A DNA stretch of 64,000 nt from Ciborinia camelliae (GCA_025890175.1 JANPYM010000019.1:248001-312000), one strand, 5' to 3'. Shown: positions 1 to 13,126, counted from the stretch's first letter. Notes: generated from the letters alone by a model not told the origin. Translations and numbers: made by a program.

Positions 1-240
1 AATCTTGTATACAAAACTTCAATTTCAAAATTTAATTTACGAAAAAATAATAACAATATTAAAAAATAAATTTAAAAAAATTAATAATGTTATATAAAAA
101 ATAAAAAAAAAATGATATTGATATATAATAAAAGATTATAATATTTATTATTAATATTAATTCCCAAAAAAATTTAAATTAAAAAAAATTAAAAAATATA
201 AAGTATTATAAACAATTGAATATTACAACTTTTGTTGAAG
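1..240. other. A+T-rich tract
   Basis: Almost pure A+T sequence with no ORF of note. The composition resembles the RIP-degraded tracts at 700-1115, 46210-46920 and 60480-63290. It is probably a decayed transposon; no terminal repeats or coding remains are visible to name it. Confidence 0.6.
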
Positions 241-451
241 TAGTAAGTCAGGTACTACGTTCTAGTACTAGCCTAGTCTAGTTTAGCTTAGCGTAGCTTA
301 GCGTAGCTACCCCATATCATCTACCATATAGTCGTAGATTGTCACGGAGTGAAATAGAAAAAGGAATTATAATCTTAGGCATCGGAATAGTATTATAGTA
401 AACTATAAAGAGGAAAGGATTCTGATCTGAAAGAGGATCTTTAAATACCCT

Positions 452-560
452 CTAGCTCCTGTCCTAGCTCTCTAGCTCCTGTCCTAGCTCTCTAGCTCCT
501 GTCCTAGCTCTCTAGCTCCTGCCCTAGCTCTCTAGCTCCTACCCTAGGTAGCTCTCTAGC
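452..560. repeat. 20-bp tandem minisatellite
   Basis: About five head-to-tail copies of a 20-bp unit built around CTAGCTCCTGTCCTAGCTCT, with single-base variants in the last copies. It lies between two A+T-rich tracts and carries no ORF. Confidence 0.85.
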
Positions 561-699
561 TTCTGCCTTAGACAGAAACCCTTGGCAGTTTCTAATATAG
601 ATCGCGTATAGCTTCAATCTACAACCTTTCCACCACTCCCGCTGCCCCGCCTTGATTCTGTAATGGAGTCATCCTCTTAATAACTTTTATAATAAATTT

Positions 700-1115
700 T
701 GTATAATTTAATTTTACTTAAATTAAATATAATTTAAAAAAAATATATAAATTTAAGTTTTAAAAATGAAAAAATAATTTATTAATTATATTTCAATTTC
801 TTAAAAAACTATATCGGAATTAATTATAATATAAAAATATTTAATTTCTTTTTTTGAAAAAATATTAAAAAATACAAAATACTAAAAATATATAATAAAA
901 AAATTATATTTAAAGATTTTAAAAAATTATATTATTAATTTAAATAAAAATATAGAAAAATTCAAAAATTAAAATATATATTATAATATATTAAATAAAA
1001 AAAATCAAATAAATAAAAATTCTAAATTAAAATCGAAAAATCCTATAAAGATTATCAAAAAATAGTTTGATTTTGTTAAAAAAAAATATAGATTAAAAAT
1101 TTAAACTAGAATTAT
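700..1115. other. A+T-rich tract next to a MITE end
   Basis: More than 80 percent A+T with long A runs and no coding potential. It ends exactly where the MITE-like terminal sequence at 1122 begins, so it could be the decayed flank or interior of a transposon. Confidence 0.5.
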
Positions 1116-1121
1116 TTATAA

Positions 1122-1188
1122 GCAAGGTCCTAAACTAATACTACGCTAGTCTAGTCCCTATATGACCTAATAAATCCACCCCTATTAT
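1122..1188 (+). mobile_element. Truncated MITE end (same family as 63319-63609)
   Basis: The sequence beginning GCAAGGTCCTAAACTAATAC, preceded by TTATAA, matches the left terminal inverted repeat and following bases of the complete MITE at 63319-63609 over roughly 65 bases. No matching right end is seen nearby, so this copy is truncated. Confidence 0.7.
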
Positions 1189-1382
1189 TGTAAATAAGTT
1201 ACCCGTAGTATTAATCCTGTTATATTGGGGAAGCTTTGTGGAACGATTCTTCTCCCGTATAGGGGTTTTACGTCATTCCGTATTTGTTACCGATGAGCAT
1301 TCTAGATCCGTCTCCTTATTCAGAAACCTATCATCGAAACAAATACAAAGTACCTCAACTCAGACTCTCCAAGAAACAGTCT

Positions 1383-1492
1383 ATCTATCTATCTATCTAG
1401 TATAGAAAAGAAATGTAAGTAGAAAAGAAAGAGAAAAGAAAAAGAAAAGGAAAAGGAAGTAGAAAAGAAAAGAAAAAGAAAAAGACTCAAGG
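1383..1492. repeat. CTAT microsatellite and purine-rich tract
   Basis: A short (CTAT)n run near 1383-1400 is followed by about 90 bases composed almost only of A and G (AGAAAAGAAA variants). Low complexity, no coding signal. Confidence 0.7.
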
Positions 1493-1499
1493 AGAAGTA

Positions 1500-3700
1500 G
1501 ATGCTAGACTACCCAGTCCTCCGATCTTAACTTGCAATAAGCCTCTGCCAATGAGAATTCTCATTAGAAAAATCGTATCCCAGACAATTTACAAAAAGGA
1601 ATTAGTCCCGGATGATGTATATCAGCTCCTGCCTCGAACTCTTCCCCGCCGAGCTTATAAGAAGATATACCCTGAATTTTAAACCCTTAACCGCCGCTGG
1701 AGATAATTCAAAAAAGGCTTTGGTAGTAAGCCGGTGCCAAGCGGTCAAATGCAAGGAGGAACAAAACAAGCCAGAAGATGGTGTACACGATTTTGATAGG
1801 AAACTCCGCAGCCGTAAAAAGCAAAATCGAACGTCAACGGAATCAAAGAAAGACCAGTCGTACCACCAAATAGTTGATTGACGATAACATTATCAGGAGC
1901 GATCCAAGAGATAATAATGCATGTAGTGGAGGTGGAATAACTTACTTCGTGATGCCGGCTATTGTCGACTCCCCCTCCGAACTCCAACTATTTTCCCGGC
2001 TCTATCCCATCTACAACCGCACTCCGCTCCCCCTTCTTTCCACAATTCCCTCCCCAGATCTTCTCATGGGCGAGGGTGGGAGTGGATGATTTGATGTTGG
2101 TTAGAGGGGGTTTGATTATTCCTCATGTGAGTATTTCTTTCCTTTTGATGCATATTCGACTTTCGGGTGATAGATCTAGATTTATAGAATTGTCCTGTGA
2201 TAATGGGCCGCCATATGTCTTCTTCATAAACAGATCCTTATTTTCACTCATTCCCATAACAATGAATACTGTTGCCAGGCACTTGCCGTAACATTCGATA
2301 TCTCTTTTTACATTCTCGAAGTTGCTGAGCATTGATTTCGAGGAAAGTTGCAAGCGCGCCCTCCTTTTAAAACTTAGCTCTTCTGCTTCCGCTGTTAGAT
2401 ATACCCCCGCAAATCAAATGGGCGACAACTCGAGGAAAAATGATCGGATTATGAAGATTGTGAAGGCAGCGCTGGAACCATTCTTACCGAAGAGTACGTA
2501 TCACATCACTAAAAGTATCAGGTTTTATTTATTGACTCCATCGCAGCTGCTTTCGAGATGTCAAGCGTTTTTGAGTAATAAATTTCAAAGGGTATTTGGG
2601 GTCGGAAACCAAGCGAAAAAGATTCGGATATGGTAGGTATCTGTTGTGCCTCCTAATGACGTATATCCTTGATCGTAGAGTGAACAGTAGGGAATATTGA
2701 GGTGGCGAATGAACTATTCTAGTGTTAGTTTTCCACGTGAAAGAACCGGCCCCTATTTTATCCGGATTCAGCCATTGATAATGGAAGTTTTGCTGCTTGC
2801 AAGCCCTGAGGTACCCCCTCCAACAATGATGAAATCGTATTCAGACAAAGGTCACCCAGCTCGAGTTCGTTCGTGAGTTCGTGAGTTCGTGAGTCCGGTT
2901 TTGAAATCTTTAAACGCTATGTTGAGAGAGACGAATATGGCCAGGAGAAATTTGTCACCGAGCATGAGGAGTGGGAGCGGCAGCAGTTAAGCCTAGCCAA
3001 AAATCAAATCCAAAGCACCGAACGATGAACCCCCATCTTTGAAACTCGTATAAAGCACACTCATAACCTAAAGTGATCTCCCTTCAATAAGGTCCATCGT
3101 CCTTTCTGGGTTAAGTTTATGATATCTATCAGGCGGAGGAGTTTTTTTCGATTCTTTTTCGATTGGTTTAGGGGGAAATAGCATTAGTGCAAACACCTAC
3201 CCTGCCGCCATCTGCTACAACAAGGGATACTCCCTTAAGAACAATGCTGGTAAGACCGGATTGTTGAGCGCAAAGTTGGAACTTGGCCTTCATAAAAGTA
3301 GCACAAAGAAAACCACGATAGTGACCATGCCTCAAGAGGACTTTGCCCTATTAGAGGTGGGATTCTGGCCATTTTCACCAAGGCCCCGAGAAGTAGCAAT
3401 GCTGAAATTCTGCAATGCTGCTCTCCGACTACAGCTAAAGCTCCCACGGCCTTCAATTCCACATCATCTTCCCCTTGTACATCTGCGAGCACATCTTCAG
3501 CTTGTCCGAGTGCGATTTGAGCTCTGAGTGATATAACGCGCGCTGGGAGTGCATTCTCCCAACATTGAATATTTCCAGAGTTTCATTTAGCCTTGCGTAG
3601 AAACCAACAAAAGTGCCTTGCATTGAACATGATACAAAAATGCATTTAGCCATGTAGGGAAGTAGATAAAGGCGTCCTGAGAGCGAGTGGGATAAGATAA
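1500..3700. other. No recognisable gene
   Basis: Only short overlapping reading frames are present, none with a family motif. A stretch at 2322-2636 (+) reads somewhat protein-like but matches nothing I recognise. I see no RNA gene or transposon end here. Confidence 0.4.
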
Positions 3701-3916
3701 GATTTTAAGATATCTTTATCTGTTTATGACTTAAGCACCACAACGGAAAGGCTTGTGGATCTTCCTAATGAGACGATTTTACAAATTGCTGAATCTCTAC
3801 CTGAGAGGTCCCTGTATACGTTTTCCCAGTACCGGTTTGACCGTATGCGAATATCGTACAGTTGTATCCCGCAAGCGAAACGGTTTAATTCTTCTAAATT
3901 CGTTTTATCGCGATAA
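3701..3916 (+). pseudogene. F-box domain fragment
   Basis: An open frame without its own start codon (stop at 3698-3700, next stop at 3914-3916) contains [20 protein letters not shown] near codons 20-40. This fits the F-box pattern: LP.E.I..I...L then a hydrophobic/Ser stretch. F-box proteins recruit substrates to SCF ubiquitin ligases. The downstream part is short and shows no ankyrin or LRR repeats. I infer a broken copy; an exon of a gene whose other exons I cannot join is the alternative. Confidence 0.45.
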
Positions 3917-5069
3917 TGAATCGATAGTAAAATTATTCCATAGCCTGACTCCAAAGCCATCTTCAAGCAAACCTTGACTTGAAACACGATTGACATCAAT
4001 CCTGCAAATATTCCACTGCACTCTAGGTACACTTCGTTTTTCGGCCATTCTGTATGCTCGCATTGTTGTTTGAAAGCTGGAAAATCATAATCTGTCGGCT
4101 TATTTACGGAAAATGATCCCTCTACACTTAGCGCCGCAAGTGTCTTGTTAAACTACCTACCTACCTATTTAGAAGTTGGGTTTAGAAACGATATCATATC
4201 TACCTAGATCTATCTATCCTTCCCAGGCTTATCCAGAAGCTCAAGTATTTGGCTGGCCTTTCTGGGCAGCAACTCTTTCCTGCTTCCGCAATCGCTGCAC
4301 TGGTACCAACACCATTCGACTTCGATTTCGATTTCGATTTCGATTTCAATTTCAACTTCGATTATAACGCACGTACCAGAATCCAACTTTTCTTAATATG
4401 TCGACGGAACAGGAATAATCTTTCAATGGGAGTACTTCGAGTGTTCCCCGAGTAAAGTGTCGCATCCTTGCCCTAGCGTATGAATAGGTTGAGACATGTT
4501 GTCTCGTACTGCAAAAGTTAACAAGCGGTTTCCGCAGAATGGACGAATAAATAATTTAAATTTGATTTCATATATTAATTTGTTAACTTAAATATTATAT
4601 AGCTAATTTTTCAACCTTTCGAAAATATCAATATTTTGTTGAATTTGACCCACTAACCTACAATGATTTTTTTTTTTGTTTTTTGGGGTGGGTTTTTTCG
4701 CTCTATTTTGCTTCTTCTTCTTTTTGGAGGTTGGTCTTTTGAGCACAATAAGCGCGGCAGGCACTGGTTTGCTTTTACATGACAGTACTTCCTCGATAAC
4801 GTGGTCCCCCTAAAAGCATTCTCTATAATTTGAAAATCCAGTACTCCTTGTAAGGAAATACCGTAATGTTCAAACAAAGTTGAGTTTTTTTGGGAAGTGG
4901 TGGGGTGAGGGTGAAGAGGAGGGGAGGGGAGGGGTCTTGCAGATATGTAGCGGGCCCGAGTCCATATATCTGCTTCCTCCTGCTGTTTCTAAGTGACCAA
5001 CAAAGCCTGGTTTGGCTGAATTAAAATCTACAGTAAAGTCTTCCATACCTGGGGGGGGTGCAGACTGGG
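3917..5069. other. Intergenic with a hexanucleotide repeat
   Basis: Contains a (TTCGAT)n-like tract near 4315-4365, a CTAC/CTACCTA run near 4155-4170 and poly-T/poly-C stretches near 4665-4700 and 5050. No convincing coding sequence. Confidence 0.5.
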
Positions 5070-5342
5070 CTAAATACACACGTAGATAAAAACAGAAACT
5101 TCCCCAAGGTATACCAAAGTCACCGGACTCTCACCATTGGTTCTCTTGCTATTTTCTCTTTTCAATAAGAAACGTAACATAGTACTTCCGCCCAACAAGA
5201 AAAGCGCCATGAAAGCAAGAACAACAGCGTGGCCTACAATGAACCGGGGTTTTTCGAAATAGATATTGATGCGTCCTCCCTTAGCAGAGACGCTTTGAAC
5301 ACTGGTTGTTCGTGCAACAAATATGCCAGCATTCTCGCTCAA
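5070..5342 (-). pseudogene. Possible C-terminal fragment of an MFS transporter
   Basis: The 90-codon frame has one strong membrane segment (about residues 35-55, VGHAVVLAFMALFLLGGSTM) followed by a charged end with FLLKRENSKR. The last helix plus an 'LxRENxKR' tail is typical of fungal allantoate/anion permeases of the major facilitator superfamily. Only this one helix is found, against twelve in a complete protein, so it would be a relic. The family call is inference from a short stretch. Confidence 0.3.
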
Positions 5343-5429
5343 TTCCGAACTCTTGATGAGTTAGTTTCCCACTTGCGCGTTCCAAGAACTTTGAGTTTGA
5401 TATCTAGGTATGATAAGTTAAGGTAGATA

Positions 5430-7390
5430 GTAATACTGGATAGATCAGATACTCGACCTAGGTAATCTATTCAATGAATCTTGAGACAGAACAAACATTT
5501 CACAAACTTATGCATGCAAACCAAATGGCCGGGTTTGTACCTCAAGAAGATCCCATGACGAGCTTAGAATGCTAACTGATACATATTAAAGTAGCAAATT
5601 TCCTACCAAGCAATTTTCCAGCTCGTTTTTTCTTTCGTTCATTAGCGGAGTGGGGTTGAAATATATGTATGTATATGAATTAGATTTTGTATCTCCCGTT
5701 TCTGTTTCAGAGCAGTGTGTTCGGGATATTCAAATCATCATCATATTTACAGTAAACAAAACCATTCCAAAAGTGTTGGAGAACCATTAAACTATATGCA
5801 TACATTATCACCACCAACTCCATCTCATCTCAAGCCCGACGAAAAGCTTGAGGCAATCGAACGTTCTGTCTGGAAAATTATTTGTATGTATAATATATAA
5901 TGCTTTTGATGAGTAACATGCCCTCGGTACAATAATCCAACTCTCGAGGAAGAAAACCAAGTTCTATGTTGAGTTGAGGTAAATTTGAGTCTTTTACATT
6001 CAGTCTGAGATTCGCATGGCTAAGATGTTTCCGGGAACCCATTTCTGATCTGCTCTGATCAAATAATCATCAAACAATCATGAAGTATGATTGTATAAAC
6101 AGACAGGTGGTATACCTATCGGATATGATGAATATCAATAGATGAGGTTGCCATTATCAGAAAGTTTCTTATTGCCTCGTTGTAGCCTTCTGTTGCCCAA
6201 GGGCGGGGGTGTGGATAGAGCATTGAGTGCTTTAGGTCGATTTAATGTAACTTTTGAAAAATGTTAGTAAATTATAAGCCATAGAAGGTAGAACAGAGTA
6301 CTTTGTCCTACGCCAGGTCGGCCTGGCGGAGGTGTATAACCCGAACCGGTTCTAGATGGAGGGGTCGAATTCTCTCCATTACCAAGCCCCATAAGTTTCC
6401 GCGCATGTAAGACAGCGGAGAATATCGAAAAAAGCCTCAACGGGCCCCAATACACTTGTCGCTGTCAGCACTGTCCGGTTGACAACTCTACCTAGATATG
6501 CAGATTGAAGTGGCATCATGATTCACCTGCATCACATCGCATCACATCGCATCACAATACAGATCCTTGGCAAAATACAACCTGTTGATGTACCACCAAT
6601 TTAGTATTGGCTGAAGCCCCCTTGTCCGTATACATCTGTACTACACATCTTGCATTGTTGTCTTCAACTTTTCTTCACGACCGATATAGAGATCCATGGT
6701 GCGAGGTTCCCATCTGGGAATTCTATGACGTGGATATAGTAACGTGGAAATTTTCTATCTTTGTCGTTGCCAAAGAGTTCAAAATAAACCAGAAGCAGCA
6801 GCCATCTAATAAGCAAGCTCAAGCTTGAGTCCTCATAGGCTCATTCATAGTTTACTCACCTTTGCAACCAAACCGGCATCGTTTGCCATCTTTAGACAGC
6901 GCGATTTCCATTGATGCCGGTCACAATAGTCCGACTCTTCCAATCAAATGGAAAAGATTTGGGGTGAAGTTCTTCTGAACTCGTCCGGTCTAGAGAAATC
7001 TGTAAGATGGCCGATTGACCCTCGAATGAAAGTATTTGGTCAAGGCAGGCGTAATGGTATGGAGATTGAATACGGGACAAGGGAAATACTGCACGAAGAT
7101 ATTATGATTGATGATGGGCGCAATTAGGAAGATTGGGTTGCACCTATAGGATTAACCCTCCTTGCTCGATAGTTTTTGCTAGTTCTCTAGAACTAGCACT
7201 TGAAGGCATCTCAATTCTCCATTTTAGTTTGTACATTAAAGATAGTGTCTATAAGTCCTGCTCGAAATAAAACGATTGGGAAGCTTCGACCACAATTCAA
7301 GCACCACTTGAATCACTTTCTGACTAACTTCAGATCAAATAAGAGCACCTCCGGACTCTAATCCAACTCGGCATTTTGCCATTATTGTGA
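5430..7390. other. No recognisable gene
   Basis: Short frames only. A perfect small hairpin CGCCAGG-TCG-CCTGGCG-like sequence lies near 6311-6328. No family motif, RNA gene or transposon end recognised. Confidence 0.4.
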
Positions 7391-7529
7391 AGTGGGAAAA
7401 GTTGTGAGCATATGGCACGTTGGAAAAAAGACGAATAGCTATGAGACTGAAGAGAAAAATCTGCGGCTGCGGTATCTGCTGCCTAGACGCCTTTTTTTTA
7501 AAGGCGAGATATTATTCAATAGGTGCGGC

Positions 7530-7688
7530 AATGATGGCATTGAAGAAACCTTTACCACCTACGATCCGATCTCCAGCACAGGCGGCCCGACGATCGTCGG
7601 CGAATTCTCCATCTCCCCCCCGGACAACGTGCAAGACACGGCCGGCTGGTCCACGTCGTCGCAAAAAGCCTTCTGGTGTATGCGATAG
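7530..7688 (+). pseudogene. GH5 exo-beta-1,3-glucanase fragment
   Basis: The frame that includes 7392-7688 (+) carries, from about 7530 on, GGPTIVGEFSISPPDNVQDT and AGWSTSSQKAFW. In fungal family 5 exo-1,3-beta-glucanases this is the strand holding the nucleophile glutamate (GE[WF]S), followed by the conserved 'PDD/N V..TA.W' segment. The Glu is present here. Upstream and downstream domains are absent and a stop follows at 7688. A secreted cell-wall glucanase of this family is normally 400 residues or more, so this is a fragment of about 50 codons. Confidence 0.7.
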
Positions 7689-7800
7689 GTGTAGAGGGAG
7701 GATGGATTGGTGGGGGTAGTGGTGGGGGTAGTGCACCAATTTTCGCGGTCATTAAATACCAACAACGAGAAGCCCTCGAATTGTGCTTACGGCATGATAG

Positions 7801-7992
7801 TGGCTCTATGGCCACCTTCGCCGCTCTCCCACTCCGGAGGGTCGGATTGAGTGGATAAACGCCATCTACGCCAATGGCTGGCAAGAAAAAGATGCGCAGA
7901 TCAAGATGGATGCCTGGAGTCTTCGCTACCCTACCAACACGGAAGACGTAGCACGAGTGCTTTCCGAGATCGGCCATCAGTTGCGACAGTGA
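7801..7992 (+). pseudogene. RmlD-type short-chain reductase fragment
   Basis: A frame without a start codon reads IEWINAIYANGW and then DAWSLRYPTNTEDVARVLSE. The 'RYPT.TEDVARV' block is characteristic of NAD(P)-binding proteins of the RmlD / MAT2B-like group (extended SDR superfamily), near their C-terminal third. A stop occurs at 7990-7992. The Rossmann glycine motif and catalytic YxxxK are not seen. It lies 110 bases from the glucanase scrap, suggesting an accumulation of gene fragments here. Confidence 0.45.
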
Positions 7993-7999
7993 CGCTGGA

Positions 8000-10900
8000 A
8001 ACAGGAACGTCTTCCTCTGGAATAAATTGGTGAGAGCAGTTGTTTTCCGCAAGATCCCGAGGGTAATATGCTCAGAATATCCACGACGGTCCAACCTAAG
8101 AAGAATCTGACTGTTGGCAATTGATATGCGATGGATACTCTGGTAAGTTCTTCACAAGACTTGTTTGGCACAACCCTCCTTCTGACCTTCCCCTCTCTTG
8201 TCTTTCACGTATTGTCTGTAGGCACCCCCGCCGAGATATTTGTGGGTGTTTCTGAGCCGAACTTGCTTGTTGAAGATCTGCGACCTTTCGGATTTCTGCA
8301 TGCATGAATTGGAGGTGCATGAGATGAGGCACTATATCAGCCAAGAGAAATTCCAATAGATCAGTTTGCTGTGCACCCCCAGCCGGCGGGCACAGAGCGC
8401 GGGAAACAGAGGAGCGAAATTTCGTCGTGCCTGAAGGAGGAGAAGTAGATGTTTGTGAGGGCCGCTGCGTCGTCGGCGTTCTGTAGTTGAAACTGGAGTC
8501 GCAGAGAGTTTATAAACAGGTACCAATTTCTGACAAGCATTGTTAAATTCAGATGAAGCTGCCGCTGATGCGCACGTTAATGAAGATAGTCGATCCGCAG
8601 TCGAGAATGAATATAAAATCCGTAGCTTCTTCATATTAGGATCTATATCGTTTTGAGGTTTCTCCGGGGTTTTTCATCCACCCACCACTCCACAATCCCA
8701 GAAATCTATACGGATAATGATAAAAACTTTCTTCCTCTTCCCCCTTCTTTCTTTTTAACTTCATCTTCATCCTTTCCCTCGTCTACTCCGTATCAAAGGC
8801 TGTGTACATGCAAGATACCAATCATACCATGTAAGCCATTATGTGACTGGAACAAAAAACAAGAAGGTAGGCATTTAGAATAGCATAGACAGAATTTGTT
8901 CATATATGAGATAGTGAGGGTAAATCCAAATTCTATAGAAAGAAAAGCTGGCATTGATGCCTTTGCCCTCAACATTGGCACCGACGATTTCACCGATACC
9001 CAACTCAGCTCCAAGGCCAGCGTGTGTTAAAAAGATAAAAAGTACAAAAAGATGAGAAAAACAAGCTGCGCGAAGAATCGCAGATGAAAAAGGACTAAGA
9101 AAACTACAAAATGTATGCCCATAAAACCTATAGATGTGTCCATTGCTTGTTTATATATTGCGATTCGGCTGTTTACTGTGAGTTCCGTTGAAGTCGTATT
9201 GGAACATAGCAATCAATAATCATTCCCTCATTCCATCATGAATCAACTCTCGATTCACACTCTGTACCAATTTTCCATAGCTATGACCTGCAAGATGTTT
9301 TCGTGATGGCTTTCCATATGTAGTTATTGTTTCGCAATCCAAACCCTCTCAATCTCATTCCTTATTCTCTTGCTACAGGTGATTATTCATTGGAGGGTAG
9401 GCATTGTTATATTACCTACGCCAATATCCGCCCAGGGGCCGGCCCGGAGCACCCGCCTCTTCTCGATAATGATTCATAAGATTATTATATAATCTTTACA
9501 GAGCTAGACTGGCGTTGATGTGTAGTTGAAGCCATTACAACTCTTCTTGACTGTTTTGAGGAGCAAGAAGTGGATATAGAAGGGGGAGAAGAGGATGGGA
9601 AGCGGGAAGTATATATAGAACTTTGTTGGACATAAAATGGCTTGCGACAACTTGGATAAGCGAGCCTACTGCTTTCAGAACACTGTAACCAGCACTGATC
9701 TGAATACAAGACTGCAAAAGAGAAAAAAAAATATCTGAAGGAAACACCGATTGAAATTGGGTCGGTTTCAGTCGCCACAGAACCGTCTCCATGCTTTTCG
9801 TCTACCGCCAAACTCATCCAACTAATCGACATTTCTTCGTTATTGGTAGATCATTTTGGCACGTACTTGATCTTCGATGTTTGGGCATGATGTGCTAGGA
9901 TCCAGCTGGGGTTATAGACGGTGACAAGGGTACATTCTTAAGGTTTGATTTATATTATGATGCTCCACAACAGCAACAGCCACTATCGCAGACTCAAATT
10001 CCTCCTCACATGCAAGCTGGACGTCCACCTCAATCTCAACCACCGCCACAATCACAACCCCAGCAGCTCCCGAGGTCAAACACTCATTGATCAGCCAGCT
10101 ACATCGAATACCTACCTACCTAGGTACTGTACATCAAACTCTGGGAAACCTTGAAGCAGATCATGGCAAAAGCACAAAAAGCTTCAGGAACGGCCCAAGG
10201 AAGTTCGACTTCTAATTGAAGATATACAATGAATGATGGATACATACAATAAGCCTTCTATATTGTATATTGTAATTCAAATATCTACCTATCTAGCCGT
10301 TCTCCATCTGTTCAATAGTTAGCATGATGAAAGAGCAAAATTTTGGCTATAACCTGGGGACAGTCATGGGTTGGCAGGTAAAATAGAAGTTTTTGTTCGA
10401 TCTTTGCTGGTTTGATAATGATCCCGGAAGATATTTCATCCATCCCGGATTCCCGTTCAAACATTGCGGGCCACTCGTCCAAGCCTTTTCGACTACCCTC
10501 CAGAGCAACAGGTAAAGACAGAGGAGTTTATTGCTCCAGGAGAATTGAGCCTCGAGCTCACTGCCCCTGAAAAGACATCTGAATGCACTAAATCCATCCC
10601 AACGTCAACTTGAGCATTCTTTCGTTTTTTCTCCTCCGCCTCCTTAGTTCGTGACATCAGAATCTTCTTCGTAATCCACATCACATTTCCTCCTGCTCAA
10701 ACGCTCACAACCTAGCAACTCTGCGTGGGGAGACAATAACGAAGTCATCGTTCATTACTTTGAACCAAGGGCATATTTGTCTCGGCACGGTCTGCGATTG
10801 GATGTTAATGCATATTCTGACCGATCCCTATCAGATATGGGTGAAGCTGAACGCAGGCTCAAGGGCCCAAATGCCACTCAAATCAAAGAAATCCGACCTA

Positions 10901-12290
10901 ACGATTTGGAAATTCTTGTTGAATATTTCGGTAATGCAGTAGCGCTACAGATCATTGAGCTCGACAAATATTACACTGGCTACTTGTGATTGCAACACCC
11001 ACTTTACCAATGCAAGATTTCAAGTTTTTCTCAGCTAAATGAAATAATGAAATACTCACTGGTATTCCATCTTGCGTGTACGAACCCAATGCGGAGGGCA
11101 CTGCCGTCGTGTTTTGTGGGTTTCTAGTTCTTCTGATATGCTTCTTTACAATGTATAAATCAACTCACTGATACAATCTATAATTCAGTGATTCCTAATA
11201 TCTCGTTAGAGGAAGAAACGCCCAACACAAGAGAATTATACATGATATTAGATCAGACATGTAAAGAAGAAGAGGGAGGGGGAAAGAAGCAGTTCTTTTA
11301 TGCAAAAGATAATTAGATTTGGAGATTGACTTGTAGGTCTGACTATTTCTCTATTCAGGGCTATGTTCACCTGGACGGCTACTCATCCACTCTCCTAATC
11401 TACTCATGAAGGAGTAGATGGGCTGTTATGCTGAGGGGAAGGATTTTCTAATAAGTGCTGGATCTGAGGCTGGATTGAGGCTGGATATCGTTGCTAGAGG
11501 GATGGCTCGATATATTGTTTGAATTGGTTACCAATGTTGGATCTGATTCGGTTTTGTTCAGCACCAGTTACTTTCCCAAACATCATATTTGTAATATCTG
11601 CTGATCTTTGGTCTAAATGATGTTCGAGCTGAGTATGGCCTTTGCTACTGCGAAACTGACCCCTTCGACCTTGAGCGCCCAGAGCTATGGTTGCCGATAT
11701 TGGCAAACAGTGTTCCCCAGTTCGATCGAATCCATCACCAATTCAGGATTACCAAATGTAGAGCCATCATTGACAGTGTCCAGACCTCATCCTTACTTAG
11801 AGGCTTCTAGTTTATTGGAGAGGAAACCTTTAGCTAATTTCTATGTGTTTCTATGTGTCGATATCGATATGGATACCAAAATCATATCAACAAGAAAAAG
11901 AAAACATAACGATACCAATTCTGGCTTGATTAGGAAAGTAAAAGAGCGTGGGGGTAATGGGGTTTGGGAGTGACAGCGAGGTCAACAGTGATGCCGATAG
12001 TGTAAATTAGTATTATGATGGTTGATATTAAGGACTTCACATTACGCGCGTCCATACTAAAGTTAACGACTTCGGCTTTAAGCTCAGATTCCGAATCTAG
12101 TTCAGTGGAGGAAGACGGCGATTTTGAGGATTTTGAATCCGTGGCCCCTTTTGCAGATGAATATATCGCTATGCGAGGTCTGATATTAGTAATTCAATAT
12201 CCAAATCCAAACAGCATATATACCGTTGACCTTTGTTACCTATAATCAATCCATGGGAATCTGGTCACAAATCTTATGGCGGTTATTGAC
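8000..12290. other. No recognisable gene in 4.3 kb
   Basis: Many short frames on both strands but none with a family motif. Frames at 10777-10989 (+) and 12015-12245 (+) are protein-like in composition (acidic/serine-rich in the second) but unidentified. Small CTACCTA runs occur near 10110. I could not build a spliced gene here. Confidence 0.35.
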
Positions 12291-12294
12291 GAGG

Positions 12295-12675
12295 TTAGAC
12301 TCGGGGGTTATGGTTGAGGAGATTAGTGTTAACGTTTGAGGGCTGGATGGGATGTCGCGCTGCCGCTTTCGCAGACTCTTCTTTGTTAGCTGCAATAGCT
12401 CTTGCCGAGTCACTTGCTCTTTCCTTCACAATTTTGGCAGCACAATACCCAAAGCTCTTTACGGATCTACCTACGAGCGAGGATCTTGATGAGGCCATCC
12501 AGGTAGCATGATGGTGGAGGAAGTAATGTGTCAAATCATAACAGATATAGCCGAAGATTCCTCCGCAGAATACTGCAGTAGCCACATGCCAGTCCCAATA
12601 AAACACAGCGTGTGCAAGCTTCCAGAAGGGAATCGCAAGAGCGATAAAGAGAGTAGGAGGCATAACTAGTCGTCT
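12295..12675 (-). pseudogene. Fatty-acid 2-hydroxylase (Scs7-like) fragment
   Basis: From 12663 down to about 12508 the frame reads MPPTLFIALAIPFWKLAH, FCGGIFGYICYDLTHYFLHHH. This is the membrane segment and the first part of the histidine cluster (HYFLHHH) of fungal sphingolipid alpha-hydroxylases (fatty acid hydroxylase superfamily, ER, di-iron). RLV immediately before the first Met also fits the family, but a stop lies just upstream. After the HHH the protein becomes unrelated, so the remaining histidine boxes and the N-terminal cytochrome b5 domain are missing. It is a chimeric relic and cannot be an active enzyme. Confidence 0.75.
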
Positions 12676-12809
12676 GCATCATCTTAAGCTTCATCTTGAA
12701 CTTCTCTGTTCATCTTGAAACTACAACAATCGATTATTTGTTCACACAACAAGTGATAATTTCAACTTGTTGCTATTTAACTTTCATCGGTCTATTTCGC
12801 AAGTCATAT

Positions 12810-13027
12810 TAATAATACTAATAAATAATACTAATAATACTAATAATACTAATAATACTAATAATACTAATAATACTAATAATACTAATAATACTAATAA
12901 TACTAATAATACTAATAATACTAATAATACTAATAATACTAATAATACTAATAATACTAATAATACTAATAATACTAATAATACTAATAATACTAATAAT
13001 ACTAATAATACTAATAATACTAATAAT
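12810..13027. repeat. (AATAATACT)n microsatellite
   Basis: About 24 nearly perfect 9-bp units over some 215 bases. Read in one frame it gives a poly-(Asn-Asn-Thr) artefact. The purity implies recent expansion. Confidence 0.95.
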
Positions 13028-13126
13028 GGTTTTTCAAAATTGTCGATGAAGACTTTGTACGTAGATGGCCTGGTTGCGTAGTGGGAGAAGTGATTGATGA
13101 AGTGCGAGTGTGTCGATTTAGAGAAG

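Noticed and set aside
452..560. CRISPR-like array
   Set aside because: Units are contiguous 20-bp tandem repeats without spacers in a eukaryotic genome.
12767..13081. 104-codon Asn/Thr-repeat ORF
   Set aside because: It is the translation of the 9-bp AATAATACT microsatellite and has no other coding support.
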